Assembly: GCF_030068615.1 (NCBI RefSeq) | Contig: NZ_JASJOC010000004.1 | Coordinates: forward strand, 1 to 64,000 | Source of the DNA: Halostagnicola sp. A-GB9-2 | GTDB lineage: Archaea > Halobacteriota > Halobacteria > Halobacteriales > Natrialbaceae | Direction: 5' to 3' | DNA: 64,000 nucleotides | Part shown: one piece after another, positions 55,710-64,000 of the stretch | Position numbering within the stretch: the first letter of the stretch is position 1 | How the letters are laid out: each line of letters opens with the position of its first letter | Program-made: the position numbers and the translations under genes | Notes under the pieces: model-generated | Database searches by the model: none | What the model was told of the DNA's origin: nothing | What the model saw: only the letters and a program-made list of their open reading frames with translations

Positions 55710-56088
55710 GCGAGGGGCCGAACCGGGATTTACCGGCATTCCCTTCAGAACCCGTCTTTGGACGATATTCCCGCTCTTTCCGCTCGTGAGCGTCACCCTC
55801 GAGACGAGCGGGGTTGTCGGAAACCCGCTCGACTCCGCGCTTTCGCTCGTTCTGGGGCTCGCGCTGGCTGTCTTTCTCTCGGAACTCCTGCTTCGAGCCG
55901 TCGGTCCCGCGATCGTCGATCCGCTCTGGTACGGCGTCTTCGTCCTGGTCGGCGGCGCACTGGTGGTGCTCACGACCGCACCGATGGTCGATCTCGAGCC
56001 CGAAGCGATCCAGCGGCCCGCGTACACGGTCTTGCTGACCTGTAGCGCGCTCGCGGTCGTCGTAGCGACACGCCAGCGACTCGAGTAG
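55702..56088 (+). CDS. three- to four-TM membrane protein overlapping rfc
   Basis: A 128-residue protein starting at 55702, inside the last eight bases of the RFC-like gene. Hydrophobic segments lie at about 20-35, 45-65, 72-92 and 100-120. Translational coupling to a replication gene is unusual but is probably incidental. No motif is recognised. Confidence 0.75.
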   Translation: MTERGAEPGFTGIPFRTRLWTIFPLFPLVSVTLETSGVVGNPLDSALSLVLGLALAVFLSELLLRAVGPAIVDPLWYGVFVLVGGALVVLTTAPMVDLEPEAIQRPAYTVLLTCSALAVVVATRQRLE

Positions 56089-56176
56089 CGAGTCGTAGTC
56101 GGCGCCAGGAACGGTACGCGGAACGACACCCTGCGGGAGCCACACCGTTATCTACCTCTCTCGAGAACCCTTTGGT

Positions 56177-56614
56177 ATGCCTGCACTGCTCGAGACCTAT
56201 ATCGAAAACCGATTTCCCGTCCAACCGAATCACGCGAACAATAACGGCACCCTCCACGGCGGGAACCTGATGAAGTGGCTCGACGAGGTCGGCGGTATGG
56301 CCGCCATCCGGTTCGCCGGCGAGTCCTGCGTCACCGCTCGAGTCGACGAACTCGATTTCGTCCGGCCGGTCCCCCTCGGTGAGACGGCGCTCATCGAGGC
56401 CTACGTCTACGACGCCGGGAAGACGAGCGTCAACGTCGCGTTGCGGGCGTGGCGCGAAGAGCCGCGGTCGGGCGAAACGGAGCTCACGACCGAGTCGACG
56501 TTCACGTTCGTCGCGATCGACGAGAACGGAACGCCGATTTCGGTGCCGGAGCTTACCGTCGAGAGTGGCGAAGGTGAGCGACTTCGCGAGCGGGCGATGT
56601 CTGCGACCGAGTAA
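56177..56614 (+). CDS. acyl-CoA thioesterase, hotdog fold
   Basis: A 145-residue protein of the YciA/BACH type. The family motif is PNHANNNGTLHGGNLMKWLDEVGGMAAIRFA, where Asn and the Gly of HGG bind and activate the thioester; the paired strand is ARVDELDFVRPVPLGETALIEA. It hydrolyses medium- or long-chain acyl-CoA. A separate short transcript with its own start at 56177. Confidence 0.92.
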   Translation: MPALLETYIENRFPVQPNHANNNGTLHGGNLMKWLDEVGGMAAIRFAGESCVTARVDELDFVRPVPLGETALIEAYVYDAGKTSVNVALRAWREEPRSGETELTTESTFTFVAIDENGTPISVPELTVESGEGERLRERAMSATE

Positions 56615-56709
56615 GTGCTCTCCGAATACCGATACTCGAGCCCTCGACGACAGGAACGGTAAGCGCCTCGTCAGGGACAAAATTAATCCGTCTGTTCAGA
56701 AGTGCCACT

Positions 56710-56993
56710 GTGACCTCGAACAACAACTCCACGGGTGGGGAGGAAATCGTCTCCGTCACTGAGAACGGACAGGTGACGATTCCTGATCGCCTCCGGGAAA
56801 AACACGGGATCTCTGTGCCGGGGCGAGTAGCGTTCGCCGAAAACGAGGACGGAGAACTCGTCGTTGACCGGTCGGCTCGATGCGCGAGTTCCGGGGACTC
56901 GAACGGACCGGGGATGACGACCGACCGGCGACGCCGGTTCTTCGTGAGTTGCGAGCTCGAGACGAGCAACGTACTGGCGATCCGGGGAACTAG
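56710..56993 (+). pseudogene. frameshifted AbrB/MazE-like regulator
   Basis: From GTG 56710 the frame gives GGEEIVSVTENGQVTIPDRL, REKHGISVPGRVAFAENEDG and ELVVD, a swapped-hairpin AbrB domain. At 56866 the family would continue PVGSMREFRGLERT, and that sequence is present in the next frame (from 56868): PVGSMREFRGLERTGDDDRP and LRELRARDEQRTGDPGN, ending at TAG 56991-56993. A single missing base (CGA to GA at 56866) explains the break. In the original frame the protein runs to 108 residues with an unrelated tail. It may be a mutation or a sequencing slip. Confidence 0.75.
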
Positions 56994-57041
56994 TCGAGCA
57001 GACCGAGACGAACTTCCCCCGCTTTTTACCTGCTGAAAGTA

Positions 57042-58181
57042 TCACTCGAGAACCAGCACGTACCGCGTCAGCGAGCGGTGCACCCGCCGTTCGAAGGCCG
57101 ACTCGAGTTCCCACCCGGCCGCCCGCGCCTCGCTCGCCCACGAGCGGTCGGCGACAACGACGGCTCTCGAGGCGACTCGGCGAGCCTCCGAGAGCGCCCC
57201 CGAGACGAGGTCCTCGAGCCGGTGGGTTTCGATCTTCGACTGGCGGCCGTAGGGGGCGTCGAAGACGACGCCGTCGATCGAGTCCTCGGCGAGCGGCAGT
57301 CTGGTCGCGTCGCCGCGGCCGACGTGCCACGAGCCTCGAGTCGCGCCGGTCGGCGACTCGGCGGAGTCGTCCAGAAAGTGCTCGAGATTTTGGCGTGCCC
57401 CCCGGACCATCTTCTCCTGGGCGTCGGTTCCCACGACGTCCGCGCCGACGAGCCCCGCTTCGACGAGGACGCCGCCGGTTCCGCACATCGGGTCGAGAAT
57501 CCGACGACCCTCGTGAGCGCCGGCGATGTTCGCGACGGCTCGAGCGAGAAGCGGGTCCATGCTTCCGGGCTGAAAAAAGGGTTTGTCGGTGGGCGCGCGC
57601 GAGCCGAAGTCCCGGACGCTTTCGGCGGTAAGCCAGCCGAGTGCACAGATCGAGACCTGTTCGCCCCGCGCGGTCGCGCCGACATCGTTGGCGGGGACAC
57701 TCGTCGAATCCGCTCGCGAATCCGAGGCCAGTATCGGCTCGAGATCGTCCACGTCATCGATCTCGCCGACCGAAAACGCCGCGCGGAGAACGTGGTCCGG
57801 GTCGTCGAGGTCCACCGAAAAGCCGCGGTCGACGAGCACCTGTCCAAGCGTTCGCTCGACCGCTGGCGCGGAGACGCCACTCGAGCCGTGAATATCCGTG
57901 GCTCGCACGGCGACCGACCCGTCGCGATCGATCGACGCTGTCTCGAGGAGCGCCCGAGCGCTCTCGAGGGTTGCGTCGGTTCGACCGAGCAGTTCGCTGG
58001 CGCGATGGGTGTAGGCGAGTCCGCGGACCCGCTCCGGGACGATACTGCGCACGATAGCGATTCCAGGGGCGACGGTTCGGACGTCGGCCGCCGCACTCGC
58101 CGCTTCCCGCCTCGCGAACCGATCGTCCTCTCCGCCCAACTCGAGGAAGTACACGCACGTTCGTCGCCGCGGGCCGGGCAT
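57042..58181 (-). CDS. tRNA (guanine10-N2)-dimethyltransferase, Trm-G10
   Basis: A 379-residue enzyme that methylates G10 in archaeal tRNAs. The N-terminus (1-150) contains the THUMP-like region (RTVAPGIAIVRSIVPERVRGLAYTHRASELL), and the C-terminal methyltransferase has motif I DPMCGTGGVLVEAG and motif IV FDAPYGRQS in place of the common NPPY. The length matches the archaeal TIGR01177 family. It stands opposite the frameshifted AbrB gene and upstream of nothing else on its strand. Confidence 0.92.
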   Translation of the reverse strand: MPGPRRRTCVYFLELGGEDDRFARREAASAAADVRTVAPGIAIVRSIVPERVRGLAYTHRASELLGRTDATLESARALLETASIDRDGSVAVRATDIHGSSGVSAPAVERTLGQVLVDRGFSVDLDDPDHVLRAAFSVGEIDDVDDLEPILASDSRADSTSVPANDVGATARGEQVSICALGWLTAESVRDFGSRAPTDKPFFQPGSMDPLLARAVANIAGAHEGRRILDPMCGTGGVLVEAGLVGADVVGTDAQEKMVRGARQNLEHFLDDSAESPTGATRGSWHVGRGDATRLPLAEDSIDGVVFDAPYGRQSKIETHRLEDLVSGALSEARRVASRAVVVADRSWASEARAAGWELESAFERRVHRSLTRYVLVLE

Positions 58182-58323
58182 GAGCCTACCGCTTTCGACG
58201 ACTCGTTTAGCGAACGGCGAATGGCGATTACGCGGCTGCAGTCGCCGAGGCGACGGTCACCCCGATATAAATCGAACTGACAGCTGTCCCACAAACCGGA
58301 GAGAACAGGTGTCGGTACCAATC

Positions 58324-58331
58324 TTTATAAA
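58324..58331 (+). promoter_or_regulatory. TATA box of the TBP gene
   Basis: TTTATAAA lies 28-35 bp before the ATG, the classic distance for a leaderless haloarchaeal transcript; CTTAAATA follows 8 bp further on. TBP may thus bind its own promoter. Confidence 0.65.
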
Positions 58332-58358
58332 CCTTAAATACGTCTTTTTAAGCGACTT

Positions 58359-58919
58359 ATGACGGATCCGAAGGACACCATCAACATCGAAAACGTGGTG
58401 GCGTCGACCGGCATCGGGCAAGAACTCGACCTCCAGAGTGTCGCGATGGACCTCGAGGGGGCCGACTACGACCCCGAGCAGTTCCCCGGTCTCGTCTACC
58501 GTACCCAGAATCCAAAATCCGCCGCGTTGATCTTCCGTTCGGGCAAGATCGTCTGTACCGGCGCGAAAAGCACCGACGACGTTCACGAGAGTCTCCGTAT
58601 CGTCTTCGACAAACTCCGTGAACTCCAGATTCAGGTCAACGAAGATCCGGAGATCGTCGTCCAGAACATCGTCACCTCGGCCGACCTCGGCCGGAACCTG
58701 AACCTGAATGCGATCGCAATCGGACTTGGTCTCGAGAACATCGAGTACGAACCCGAACAGTTCCCGGGACTCGTCTACCGACTCGACGATCCGGACGTCG
58801 TCGCACTCCTGTTTGGCTCCGGGAAACTCGTTATTACCGGCGGGAAACAGCCGGTCGACGCCGAACACGCCGTCGACAAAATTGTCTCCCGTCTCGAGGA
58901 CCTCGGCCTGCTCGAGTAA
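58359..58919 (+). CDS. tbp: TATA-box-binding protein
   Basis: A 186-residue saddle-shaped general transcription factor. The two direct repeats are visible as FPGLVYRTQNPKSAALIFRSGKIVCTGAKS and FPGLVYRLDDPDVVALLFGSGKLVITGGK; the DNA-intercalating Phe pairs sit in these segments. It nucleates preinitiation complex formation with TFB. Haloarchaea often have several TBPs, and this gene with its intact two-fold fold is likely the main one. The start is leaderless. Confidence 0.97.
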   Translation: MTDPKDTINIENVVASTGIGQELDLQSVAMDLEGADYDPEQFPGLVYRTQNPKSAALIFRSGKIVCTGAKSTDDVHESLRIVFDKLRELQIQVNEDPEIVVQNIVTSADLGRNLNLNAIAIGLGLENIEYEPEQFPGLVYRLDDPDVVALLFGSGKLVITGGKQPVDAEHAVDKIVSRLEDLGLLE

Positions 58920-59279
58920 TTCAACTTTTCCTTTCGTTTCGAGCGGACGATACCCGTTCGGCTGCAGTTCCGTTTTGTTATTTAATCATTTCTCGGCGAC
59001 GGCGTCGACTCAACAGCGAGCCCCCCACGGACGAACACGATTGGAACGAAATACGGAGTGTCCAGCTTAAAAGACTGTTTCAGTGAGTTTCTCGGCGACT
59101 AATATCCAATTAATGCATCGCCAGATCGGTTATACTCATATATCGTCGCTTTCGGCGAACTGGAATCGTTCATTCGGCGGCGAACGGTTCGAAAGAGTGT
59201 GAATCGACCGCGAATCACCGTAATCCGACGAACGACCGGCCCCGTTTAACAGGTCCCAGAACAGGAGCATCAGTTGCCG
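58920..59279. other. intergenic stretch
   Basis: After tbp the strand is T-rich (TTCAACTTTTCCTTTCG), compatible with a U-tract terminator. TTATACTCATATATCG near 59132-59146 is a possible promoter, but more than 130 bp from the next start. No repeats or RNA genes were recognised. Confidence 0.4.
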
Positions 59280-59678
59280 ATGAAGATTCCGCACCCGACA
59301 GACACGACGAATCGAGTGTCGCCCTCCAGCGCGGAGACAGGACTCGAGGAACTCACACTGGAAGCCCTCCGAAGTGTCCTGAGCAGTCGGCGCCGACGCG
59401 CGATTATCCGGTACGTGCTCGCGGCCGACGACTCCGTCACCGTCAAGCAGCTCGTCCGAGCGCTCTCGGAATCGGAAAACGATCCGACCTTCGAGACGAC
59501 CTTCCTCGAGCGGTGTCAGCGAGTGCACGACTCGCTTTCCCAGACCCACCTGCCGAAACTCGAGGAGTACGGCATCGTCGAGTACGAACGCGGAGCCGGT
59601 CGCGTCTCACCAGCGGCGCACCTGCTAGCACTCGAACCGTACGTCGGGAGCACAACAGCCGGCAAACAGTCCCCCTGA
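59280..59678 (+). CDS. DUF7344-like winged-helix protein
   Basis: A 132-residue protein from ATG 59280 (TTG 59274 also open). The key family segment is LRSVLSSRRRRAIIRYVLA, then SVTVKQLVRALSESE, RVHDSLSQTHLPKLEEYGIVEYERGAGRV. The second helix and wing form the DNA-binding face. DUF7344 proteins are common in haloarchaea as presumed regulators, often near mobile or surface loci. No ligand pocket is recognised. Confidence 0.82.
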   Translation: MKIPHPTDTTNRVSPSSAETGLEELTLEALRSVLSSRRRRAIIRYVLAADDSVTVKQLVRALSESENDPTFETTFLERCQRVHDSLSQTHLPKLEEYGIVEYERGAGRVSPAAHLLALEPYVGSTTAGKQSP

Positions 59679-59847
59679 CGCTTTTTGGCTCTCCATTTCT
59701 CAGGAGTTTTCGGGCCGTTACATCGATTTTCTCGACACGTCGGCCCGGAGTAGAGAGCGTATACAACGTGTAAACGCTAATTACAATATTCGAAGATAAA
59801 TCAGCTAGTGTATAACTAATATATTCCTGACTTTCTTGAAGTTTGCA

Positions 59848-60708
59848 ATGAATCGACGGACGTTCATGATCGGTGCAGGGGGGATCGGCGCAGTAACAAT
59901 TGGCGGTCTGGTGCTGACGAGTTCTGCGGCCGCGGAAGTCGATACCGGACTGTTCAGCGTCGAGAACGAACACTTCGATACGAACAGCGGGCGCATGGAA
60001 CGCCTTGAAATCGCGGAAATCAGGGTTTTTTCCGAATGGGAAGGGTTCGAACACCCGGTCGAAGCGGTCGAGTGGGAACTCGAGGCCGCCGTCGGCGGAA
60101 ACGGCTTCGAACCGCTCGGTTCGGCAACTGTCGAATTCGGCGAACCCGACGAGTACGAGGGAGAAACGTCGAGCAGTTCAATCGACGCCGTCGATCTCGT
60201 GGATATCTTCGGTCAGGAGACGTTCGAAGTCGACGGGGATAACGCCTACGAGGAAGACGCCACGGAACACTTCGACGTCGAGTTCATGCTCACCACGATC
60301 GTCACCGATGTCGGCGGAAACGAGGTCGAGGAGTCGGTCACCGGCGATTCGAACCTCGGCATTACGAACCTCGGTGCCGACGTGAGCGTTGGCGGGGAAG
60401 GCGAGATCGACGGCGACGAAGAAGAGGGAACGGAGTACGGCCCGATCGAAACGATGGACGGCGTCGAAGCCTGGACAGGAATTAATCGCTTCACCGTCAA
60501 ACTCACGAATACGAATTCCTACCCTGTCGTGGCGACTGCTGAGTGGGACATCTCCGATGATACGACACACGCGCTCGAGGCTGGCGAGGAAAAAGAAGTG
60601 ATGTCTCCGCTACTCCCAAGCGGGGACGTCGGTTCGCAATCACGAACCGACGCCGACAGAGAAGACGACGAGTTTGTCGGTATCAATAGCGTCGAAGAGG
60701 AGACGTGA
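59848..60708 (+). CDS. Tat-exported beta-rich protein
   Basis: A 286-residue protein from ATG 59848 (MNRRTFMIGAGGIGAVTIGGLVL), with a Tat motif and signal-peptidase site near Ala30. The mature part is beta-rich and acidic with many Val/Glu/Gly strands (HFDVEFMLTTIVTDVGGNEVEESV, NRFTVKLTNTNSYPVVATAEWDIS). It lacks cysteine and lipobox. It resembles exported DUF1102-like proteins, but no function is known. It is followed 3 bp later by a lipoprotein gene, so they form a two-gene operon. Confidence 0.78.
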   Translation: MNRRTFMIGAGGIGAVTIGGLVLTSSAAAEVDTGLFSVENEHFDTNSGRMERLEIAEIRVFSEWEGFEHPVEAVEWELEAAVGGNGFEPLGSATVEFGEPDEYEGETSSSSIDAVDLVDIFGQETFEVDGDNAYEEDATEHFDVEFMLTTIVTDVGGNEVEESVTGDSNLGITNLGADVSVGGEGEIDGDEEEGTEYGPIETMDGVEAWTGINRFTVKLTNTNSYPVVATAEWDISDDTTHALEAGEEKEVMSPLLPSGDVGSQSRTDADREDDEFVGINSVEEET

Positions 60709-60711
60709 GGA

Positions 60712-61320
60712 ATGAAAACACGCCGTCAGATCGTCGCCGGCAGCGTCTGTGGCATCGCTGTCCTTCTGGCCGGCTGCTGGAGCTTCCTGGACGGGGATGG
60801 GCTATCGCCCTCAGACGGCAACGGGATGGACGGCGTCTCCGACAGCACACCGGGTGAGGGTGCAGAATCACCCGATTCGGCGGGGAACGCGGACGGCTCG
60901 AGATCAGCCACGATCGCAACCGAGATCGGCGTCGATCGATCGAGTCGGCCGCGAGTCGGCGAGCCCATCGCGGTCGAGTTCGCCGCTACGAACGAGGGGA
61001 CGGGAGTCGGACGCTACGACTATCGGCTTCGACTCGAGCACGAAGACGGCCTCCTCGGCGGAGACGAACCTCTCTCCGGAACGCTCCCGGAGGGGACACG
61101 ACGCGTGTACGACCTCGAGTTCGTCCCGCCGCGTGCCGGGGACGTTTGCCTACTGCTCGAGAAGGATGTCGTCGACGAGTTCACCGTTCGGTCGCGGCGA
61201 TCCGACGACGGTGATAGCGACAGCGACGAAGGGAGCGGAGACGACGAACCCGACGGCGACACGTCGATCACTACGGGCGGTAACGGGGCGCTCGTCGGCG
61301 AAGAAGCGACCGCAGGATAG
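60712..61320 (+). CDS. exported lipoprotein, CARDB-like
   Basis: A 202-residue protein with KTRRQIVAGSVCGIAVLLAGC, whose lipobox LAGC ends at Cys22. The N-terminal linker is Gly/Ser/Asp-rich (23-65). The domain that follows (70-160) has an Ig-like pattern (VGEPIAVEFAATNEGTGVGRYDYRLRLEHED, GTRRVYDLEFVPPRAGDVCLLLEKDVVDEFTV) and the tail is again Asp/Ser-rich. It is co-transcribed with the upstream exported protein. Partners are unknown. Confidence 0.75.
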   Translation: MKTRRQIVAGSVCGIAVLLAGCWSFLDGDGLSPSDGNGMDGVSDSTPGEGAESPDSAGNADGSRSATIATEIGVDRSSRPRVGEPIAVEFAATNEGTGVGRYDYRLRLEHEDGLLGGDEPLSGTLPEGTRRVYDLEFVPPRAGDVCLLLEKDVVDEFTVRSRRSDDGDSDSDEGSGDDEPDGDTSITTGGNGALVGEEATAG

Positions 61321-61342
61321 CGATCTGACAGTCGGGAACCCG

Positions 61343-62197
61343 TTACTCGACAAGTCGCTCGATTTCCGTCACCAGAATACCGCTCGCGCCGGCATTCTTC
61401 ACGTCCGTGATCGTCTCGAAGACATCTCGTTCGTCGACGACCGCATGAACCGCGAGCTTCTCGCCTTCGCCGTTAGCGACATCCATGACGGTGGGGCCGC
61501 CGAGACCAGGAATAACCTCGCGAACGTCCTCGAGCTGGTCTCGGGGCACGTTCATCATCAGATATCGTTTGCCATCCGCGGAGAGAACGGACGAGAGCGC
61601 GGTTTTGATCTCCTGAACTTTCGGGTCCTCGGCTACGTCGTCTCGAGCGAAGAGGGAGACCGAACTCGAGAGAACCTCCTCGACCACGCCGAGGTGATTC
61701 ATCTTTAGTGTCGTCCCGGTGCTCGTGATGTCGACGATGGCGTCGGCCATCTCGACGTGGGGAGTGAGTTCCGTTGCGCCGCTTACCTCGACGATATCGG
61801 GTTCGATCCCGGCGTCGTCGAAGAAGTTTCGGGTGACGTTCGGAAACTCGGTGGCGACGGTCTTGCCGGCCAGATCCGAGACCGTGTCGATGTCGCCGTC
61901 TTCGGGCGAGGCGAGGACGAGTCGACAGCGGCCGAACTCGAGGTCGAGCAATTCCTCGACGCGATCCGTCTGTGCTTCGCGAACCTGATCGAGGCCCGTG
62001 ATGCCCAGGTCGGCCGCACCGTCGGAAACGTACTCGGGGATATCGGCGGCGCGGGCGAACAGAATCGTGACCTCCGGGTCGACCGTCTCGGCGTAGAGCT
62101 TGCGGTCGGCACCGTTTTCGATGTGGAGCCCCGCCCGCTCTAAGAGATCGATCGTCGGCTCGTGCAGGCGGCCCTTGTTGGGAACAGCGATACGCAT
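61343..62197 (-). CDS. hisG: ATP phosphoribosyltransferase
   Basis: A 284-residue long-form HisG catalysing the first step of histidine synthesis. The N-terminus [23 protein letters not shown] and PRPP-binding [18 protein letters not shown] (about residues 158-175) are typical, and the C-terminal ACT-like regulatory domain (200-284) is present ([24 protein letters not shown]), so the enzyme should be feedback-inhibited by histidine. Monocistronic here; other his genes are not in the window. Confidence 0.96.
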   Translation of the reverse strand: MRIAVPNKGRLHEPTIDLLERAGLHIENGADRKLYAETVDPEVTILFARAADIPEYVSDGAADLGITGLDQVREAQTDRVEELLDLEFGRCRLVLASPEDGDIDTVSDLAGKTVATEFPNVTRNFFDDAGIEPDIVEVSGATELTPHVEMADAIVDITSTGTTLKMNHLGVVEEVLSSSVSLFARDDVAEDPKVQEIKTALSSVLSADGKRYLMMNVPRDQLEDVREVIPGLGGPTVMDVANGEGEKLAVHAVVDERDVFETITDVKNAGASGILVTEIERLVE

Positions 62198-62357
62198 TTG
62201 ACGGGTATTAGCGGCCCCGCGGGAATTGTCTTTCCTTTCGGGCGATGGGCGCGGCGAACGCGGCGGGCGAGAGAACTTATCAGCATGGCTATGACTCTCG
62301 GGGGCTCTTTTTCACGTAGGCTGTGAACCTTTGTGCGGGCATCTCGTCGAAGCCGGC

Positions 62358-63686
62358 ATGACGAATCCGCCTCGCGTCATCGTCGTCGGTGCCGGACTCG
62401 CCGGACTCGTCGCCTCGCGACACCTCGCGGCCGCCGGAGCGGACGTGACCTGCGTCGAGCGCCGGGAGACCGTCGGTGGCCGCGTTCGAACCGCCACGAA
62501 AGACGGGTTCCGACTCGATCGGGGGTTCCAGGTGCTGTTCACCGGCTACCCGGCCGTCCAACGCGAACTCGACATCGAGGCGCTCGAACTCAGACGGTTC
62601 GCGCCCGGAGCCGTACTTGCGGGGCCCGGCGGCCGATCGACGCTCGCAGATCCAATTCGAGATCCAGCGGCGTTACCCGCAGCGATTCGGAATTCGGAGG
62701 TGACGCTCCGCGATAAACTTCGGGTGCTCCGGCTCCGTGCCGCGCTGGCGCAGACCTCGATAGATTTCGAGACCGTGTTCGCGGGCGGCGAAGACGAGAC
62801 GATCGCGGAATACCTCCGCGGCCGCGGCTTCTCCGAACGATTCCTCGAGAACTTCGCCGGCCCGTTCTACGGCGGTATCACGCTCGACCGATCGCTCTCG
62901 ACCTCGAAACGCGTCTTCGAGTACACGTTCGCGGCGCTCGCGGCGGGCGATATCGCCGTACCCGCGGGAGGCATGGGAGACGTAACTGCACAGCTCGCCT
63001 CGAACGCGCGTCGAGCAGGCGCGACGATAGAAACGGAGACGGACGCAACGAGCATCGAGACCGGTCAGTGTAGCAGATCCGGCAATCGAAGTGACGCGGC
63101 CAACCGGAACGCTCCCGTCGCGGTCGAACTCGAGGGCGAAAGCGAGCGGTCAGCCGACGCCGTCGTCGTCGCCGCCGATCCGAAGGCCGCCCGCAACCTA
63201 ACCGGTCTCGAGTCGATTCCGATCGAGGCGAGGGCCTGCGTCACACAATATTACCGGCTCCCCGCGAGTGTTGACCTCGAGACGGGCCAGCGCCTGATGT
63301 TGAACACTCGAGAACGGGGACCGAACCACGTCGTCCCTCACAGCGCCGTCGCGCCGGAGTACGCACCCGAGGACGCAACACTCGTGAGTGCAACCTATCT
63401 CGGCGAGCGCGAGGAAAGCGACGACGAGCTCGCCGAACGGACCGGACAGAGCCTCGAGACGTGGTACCCAAGCCGCCGTTTCGACCGCCTCGAGCCGATC
63501 CACACGGAGCGAATTCGGTTCGCACAGTTCGCCCAACCGCCGGGTATCCACGAAACGCTTCCTCGCGTTCGGGACGCGGGAGACGGCATCTACCTCGCCG
63601 GCGAGTACACCCGCTGGTCGTCGATACAGGGAGCGATGGAGAGCGGTCGAGCGGCGGCCAAAGCTGTCATCGACGATCGCTCTTGA
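62358..63686 (+). CDS. FAD-dependent oxidoreductase (phytoene desaturase/amine oxidase-like)
   Basis: A 442-residue enzyme. The dinucleotide motif VIVVGAGLAGLVASRHL with VERRETVGGRVRT sits at the N-terminus from ATG 62358. A substrate region (NFAGPFYGGITLDRSLSTSKRVFEY) and the C-terminal FAD-contact GDGIYLAGEYTRWSSIQGAMESGRAAAKAV are conserved. Carotenoid or terpene oxidation is possible; the subfamily is not settled. It precedes the metal ATPase by 137 bp. Confidence 0.9.
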   Translation: MTNPPRVIVVGAGLAGLVASRHLAAAGADVTCVERRETVGGRVRTATKDGFRLDRGFQVLFTGYPAVQRELDIEALELRRFAPGAVLAGPGGRSTLADPIRDPAALPAAIRNSEVTLRDKLRVLRLRAALAQTSIDFETVFAGGEDETIAEYLRGRGFSERFLENFAGPFYGGITLDRSLSTSKRVFEYTFAALAAGDIAVPAGGMGDVTAQLASNARRAGATIETETDATSIETGQCSRSGNRSDAANRNAPVAVELEGESERSADAVVVAADPKAARNLTGLESIPIEARACVTQYYRLPASVDLETGQRLMLNTRERGPNHVVPHSAVAPEYAPEDATLVSATYLGEREESDDELAERTGQSLETWYPSRRFDRLEPIHTERIRFAQFAQPPGIHETLPRVRDAGDGIYLAGEYTRWSSIQGAMESGRAAAKAVIDDRS

Positions 63687-63823
63687 GAAACCAACAGAGG
63701 ATGACCTTCCATGGGAGTCACCGGATCAACCGGGCCGGTGCTTTGGATTCTAAAATATCGACGGATCAAACCACCACTTCCAAAAGCGAAATTCGCTTGA
63801 AACTACACCACGTATGTATTCAT

Positions 63824-64000
63824 ATGACAACCAGACGAGCGCACCTCGAGATCACGGGAATGTCCTGTTCGACGTGTTCGGGAACCGTCGAAGACGTCGT
63901 TTCAGACCTCGAGGGCGTCGTCTCGGCGAGCGCGAACTACGCGACGGACGAAGGGACCGTCGAGTACGATCCGGAGACCGTCTCGCTAGCCGAGATCTAC
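63824..64000 (+). CDS. start of a heavy-metal P-type ATPase (partial)
   Basis: The window cuts this gene after 59 codons. The visible part is a heavy-metal-associated domain with GMSCSTCSGTVEDVVSDLEGV, the CxxC metal site at about residues 15-18, then YATDEGTVEYDPETVSLAEIY. Such domains start CopA-like Cu+ exporters and Zn/Cd ATPases. The ATG at 63824 has an upstream AT-rich region. The rest of the protein lies outside the window. Confidence 0.85.
   Translation, partial: MTTRRAHLEITGMSCSTCSGTVEDVVSDLEGVVSASANYATDEGTVEYDPETVSLAEIY

Overview
The window is chromosomal DNA from a haloarchaeon, most likely of the Natrialbales. The proteome is strongly acidic, GC is high with GC-rich third codon positions, exported proteins carry twin-arginine signals followed by lipobox cysteines, and TATA boxes sit close to start codons. 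The information machinery is archaeal (TBP, Orc1/Cdc6, RFC, aIF1, aIF1A, DUF460, Trm-G10), alongside bacterial-type repair genes typical of haloarchaea (UvrB, UvrC, NAD-dependent LigA). The species cannot be fixed from the window alone.

Layout. 0.4-2.3 kb: a winged-helix regulator overlapping a small membrane protein, then an exported two-domain multicopper oxidase. 2.4-9.6 kb: a complete 2-oxoacid dehydrogenase operon (E1alpha, E1beta, E2, E3) on the minus strand, with lipoyl synthase and a cold-shock protein upstream. 10-14 kb: small membrane proteins, a His-rich metal transporter and a flavin monooxygenase beside a short-chain dehydrogenase remnant. 14-20.5 kb: a HhH-MutS ATPase, an MFS carrier, Orc1/Cdc6, and DUF2267 genes, one of them broken. 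20.6-23.9 kb: a three-gene exported cluster (DyP-like lipoprotein, P19-like His-rich lipoprotein, cohesin-like surface protein). 24.7-30.3 kb: uvrB, two GNAT paralogues, aIF1, uvrC. 30.8-34.4 kb: an ABC exporter followed by a decayed patch. 34.5-42.8 kb: ligA, serB, metX-metY, MFS. 43-45.6 kb: a halocyanin-like protein, an intact IS6-type insertion with an 8-bp target duplication, and an EamA transporter with a foldable leader. 45.8-48.5 kb: an aminotransferase, an antitoxin remnant and a hairpin-rich gap next to aIF1A. 48.6-58.9 kb: membrane proteins, DUF460, RNase Z, a DUF7282 surface protein, an RFC-like clamp-loader protein, a thioesterase, a frameshifted AbrB gene, Trm-G10 and TBP. 59.3-64 kb: a DUF7344 regulator, two exported proteins, hisG, an FAD oxidoreductase, and the start of a heavy-metal P-type ATPase cut by the window edge.

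How the genes fit together. The E1-E2-E3 genes need lipoyl groups that the neighbouring LipA can make. MetX and MetY form consecutive steps of methionine synthesis by direct sulfhydrylation. UvrB, UvrC and LigA serve nucleotide excision repair, although uvrA is not here. Copper and metal handling recurs (multicopper oxidase, halocyanin, NiCoT-like carrier, P19-like protein, metal ATPase). The least-explained items are the DyP/P19/cohesin operon, the hairpin-rich gap at 47.7-48.2 kb with a perfect 34-bp palindrome, and the leader upstream of the EamA transporter. Several small gene ruins (SDR, DUF2267, VapB, AbrB and a membrane protein) show ongoing gene loss. No rRNA, tRNA or CRISPR array was recognised.
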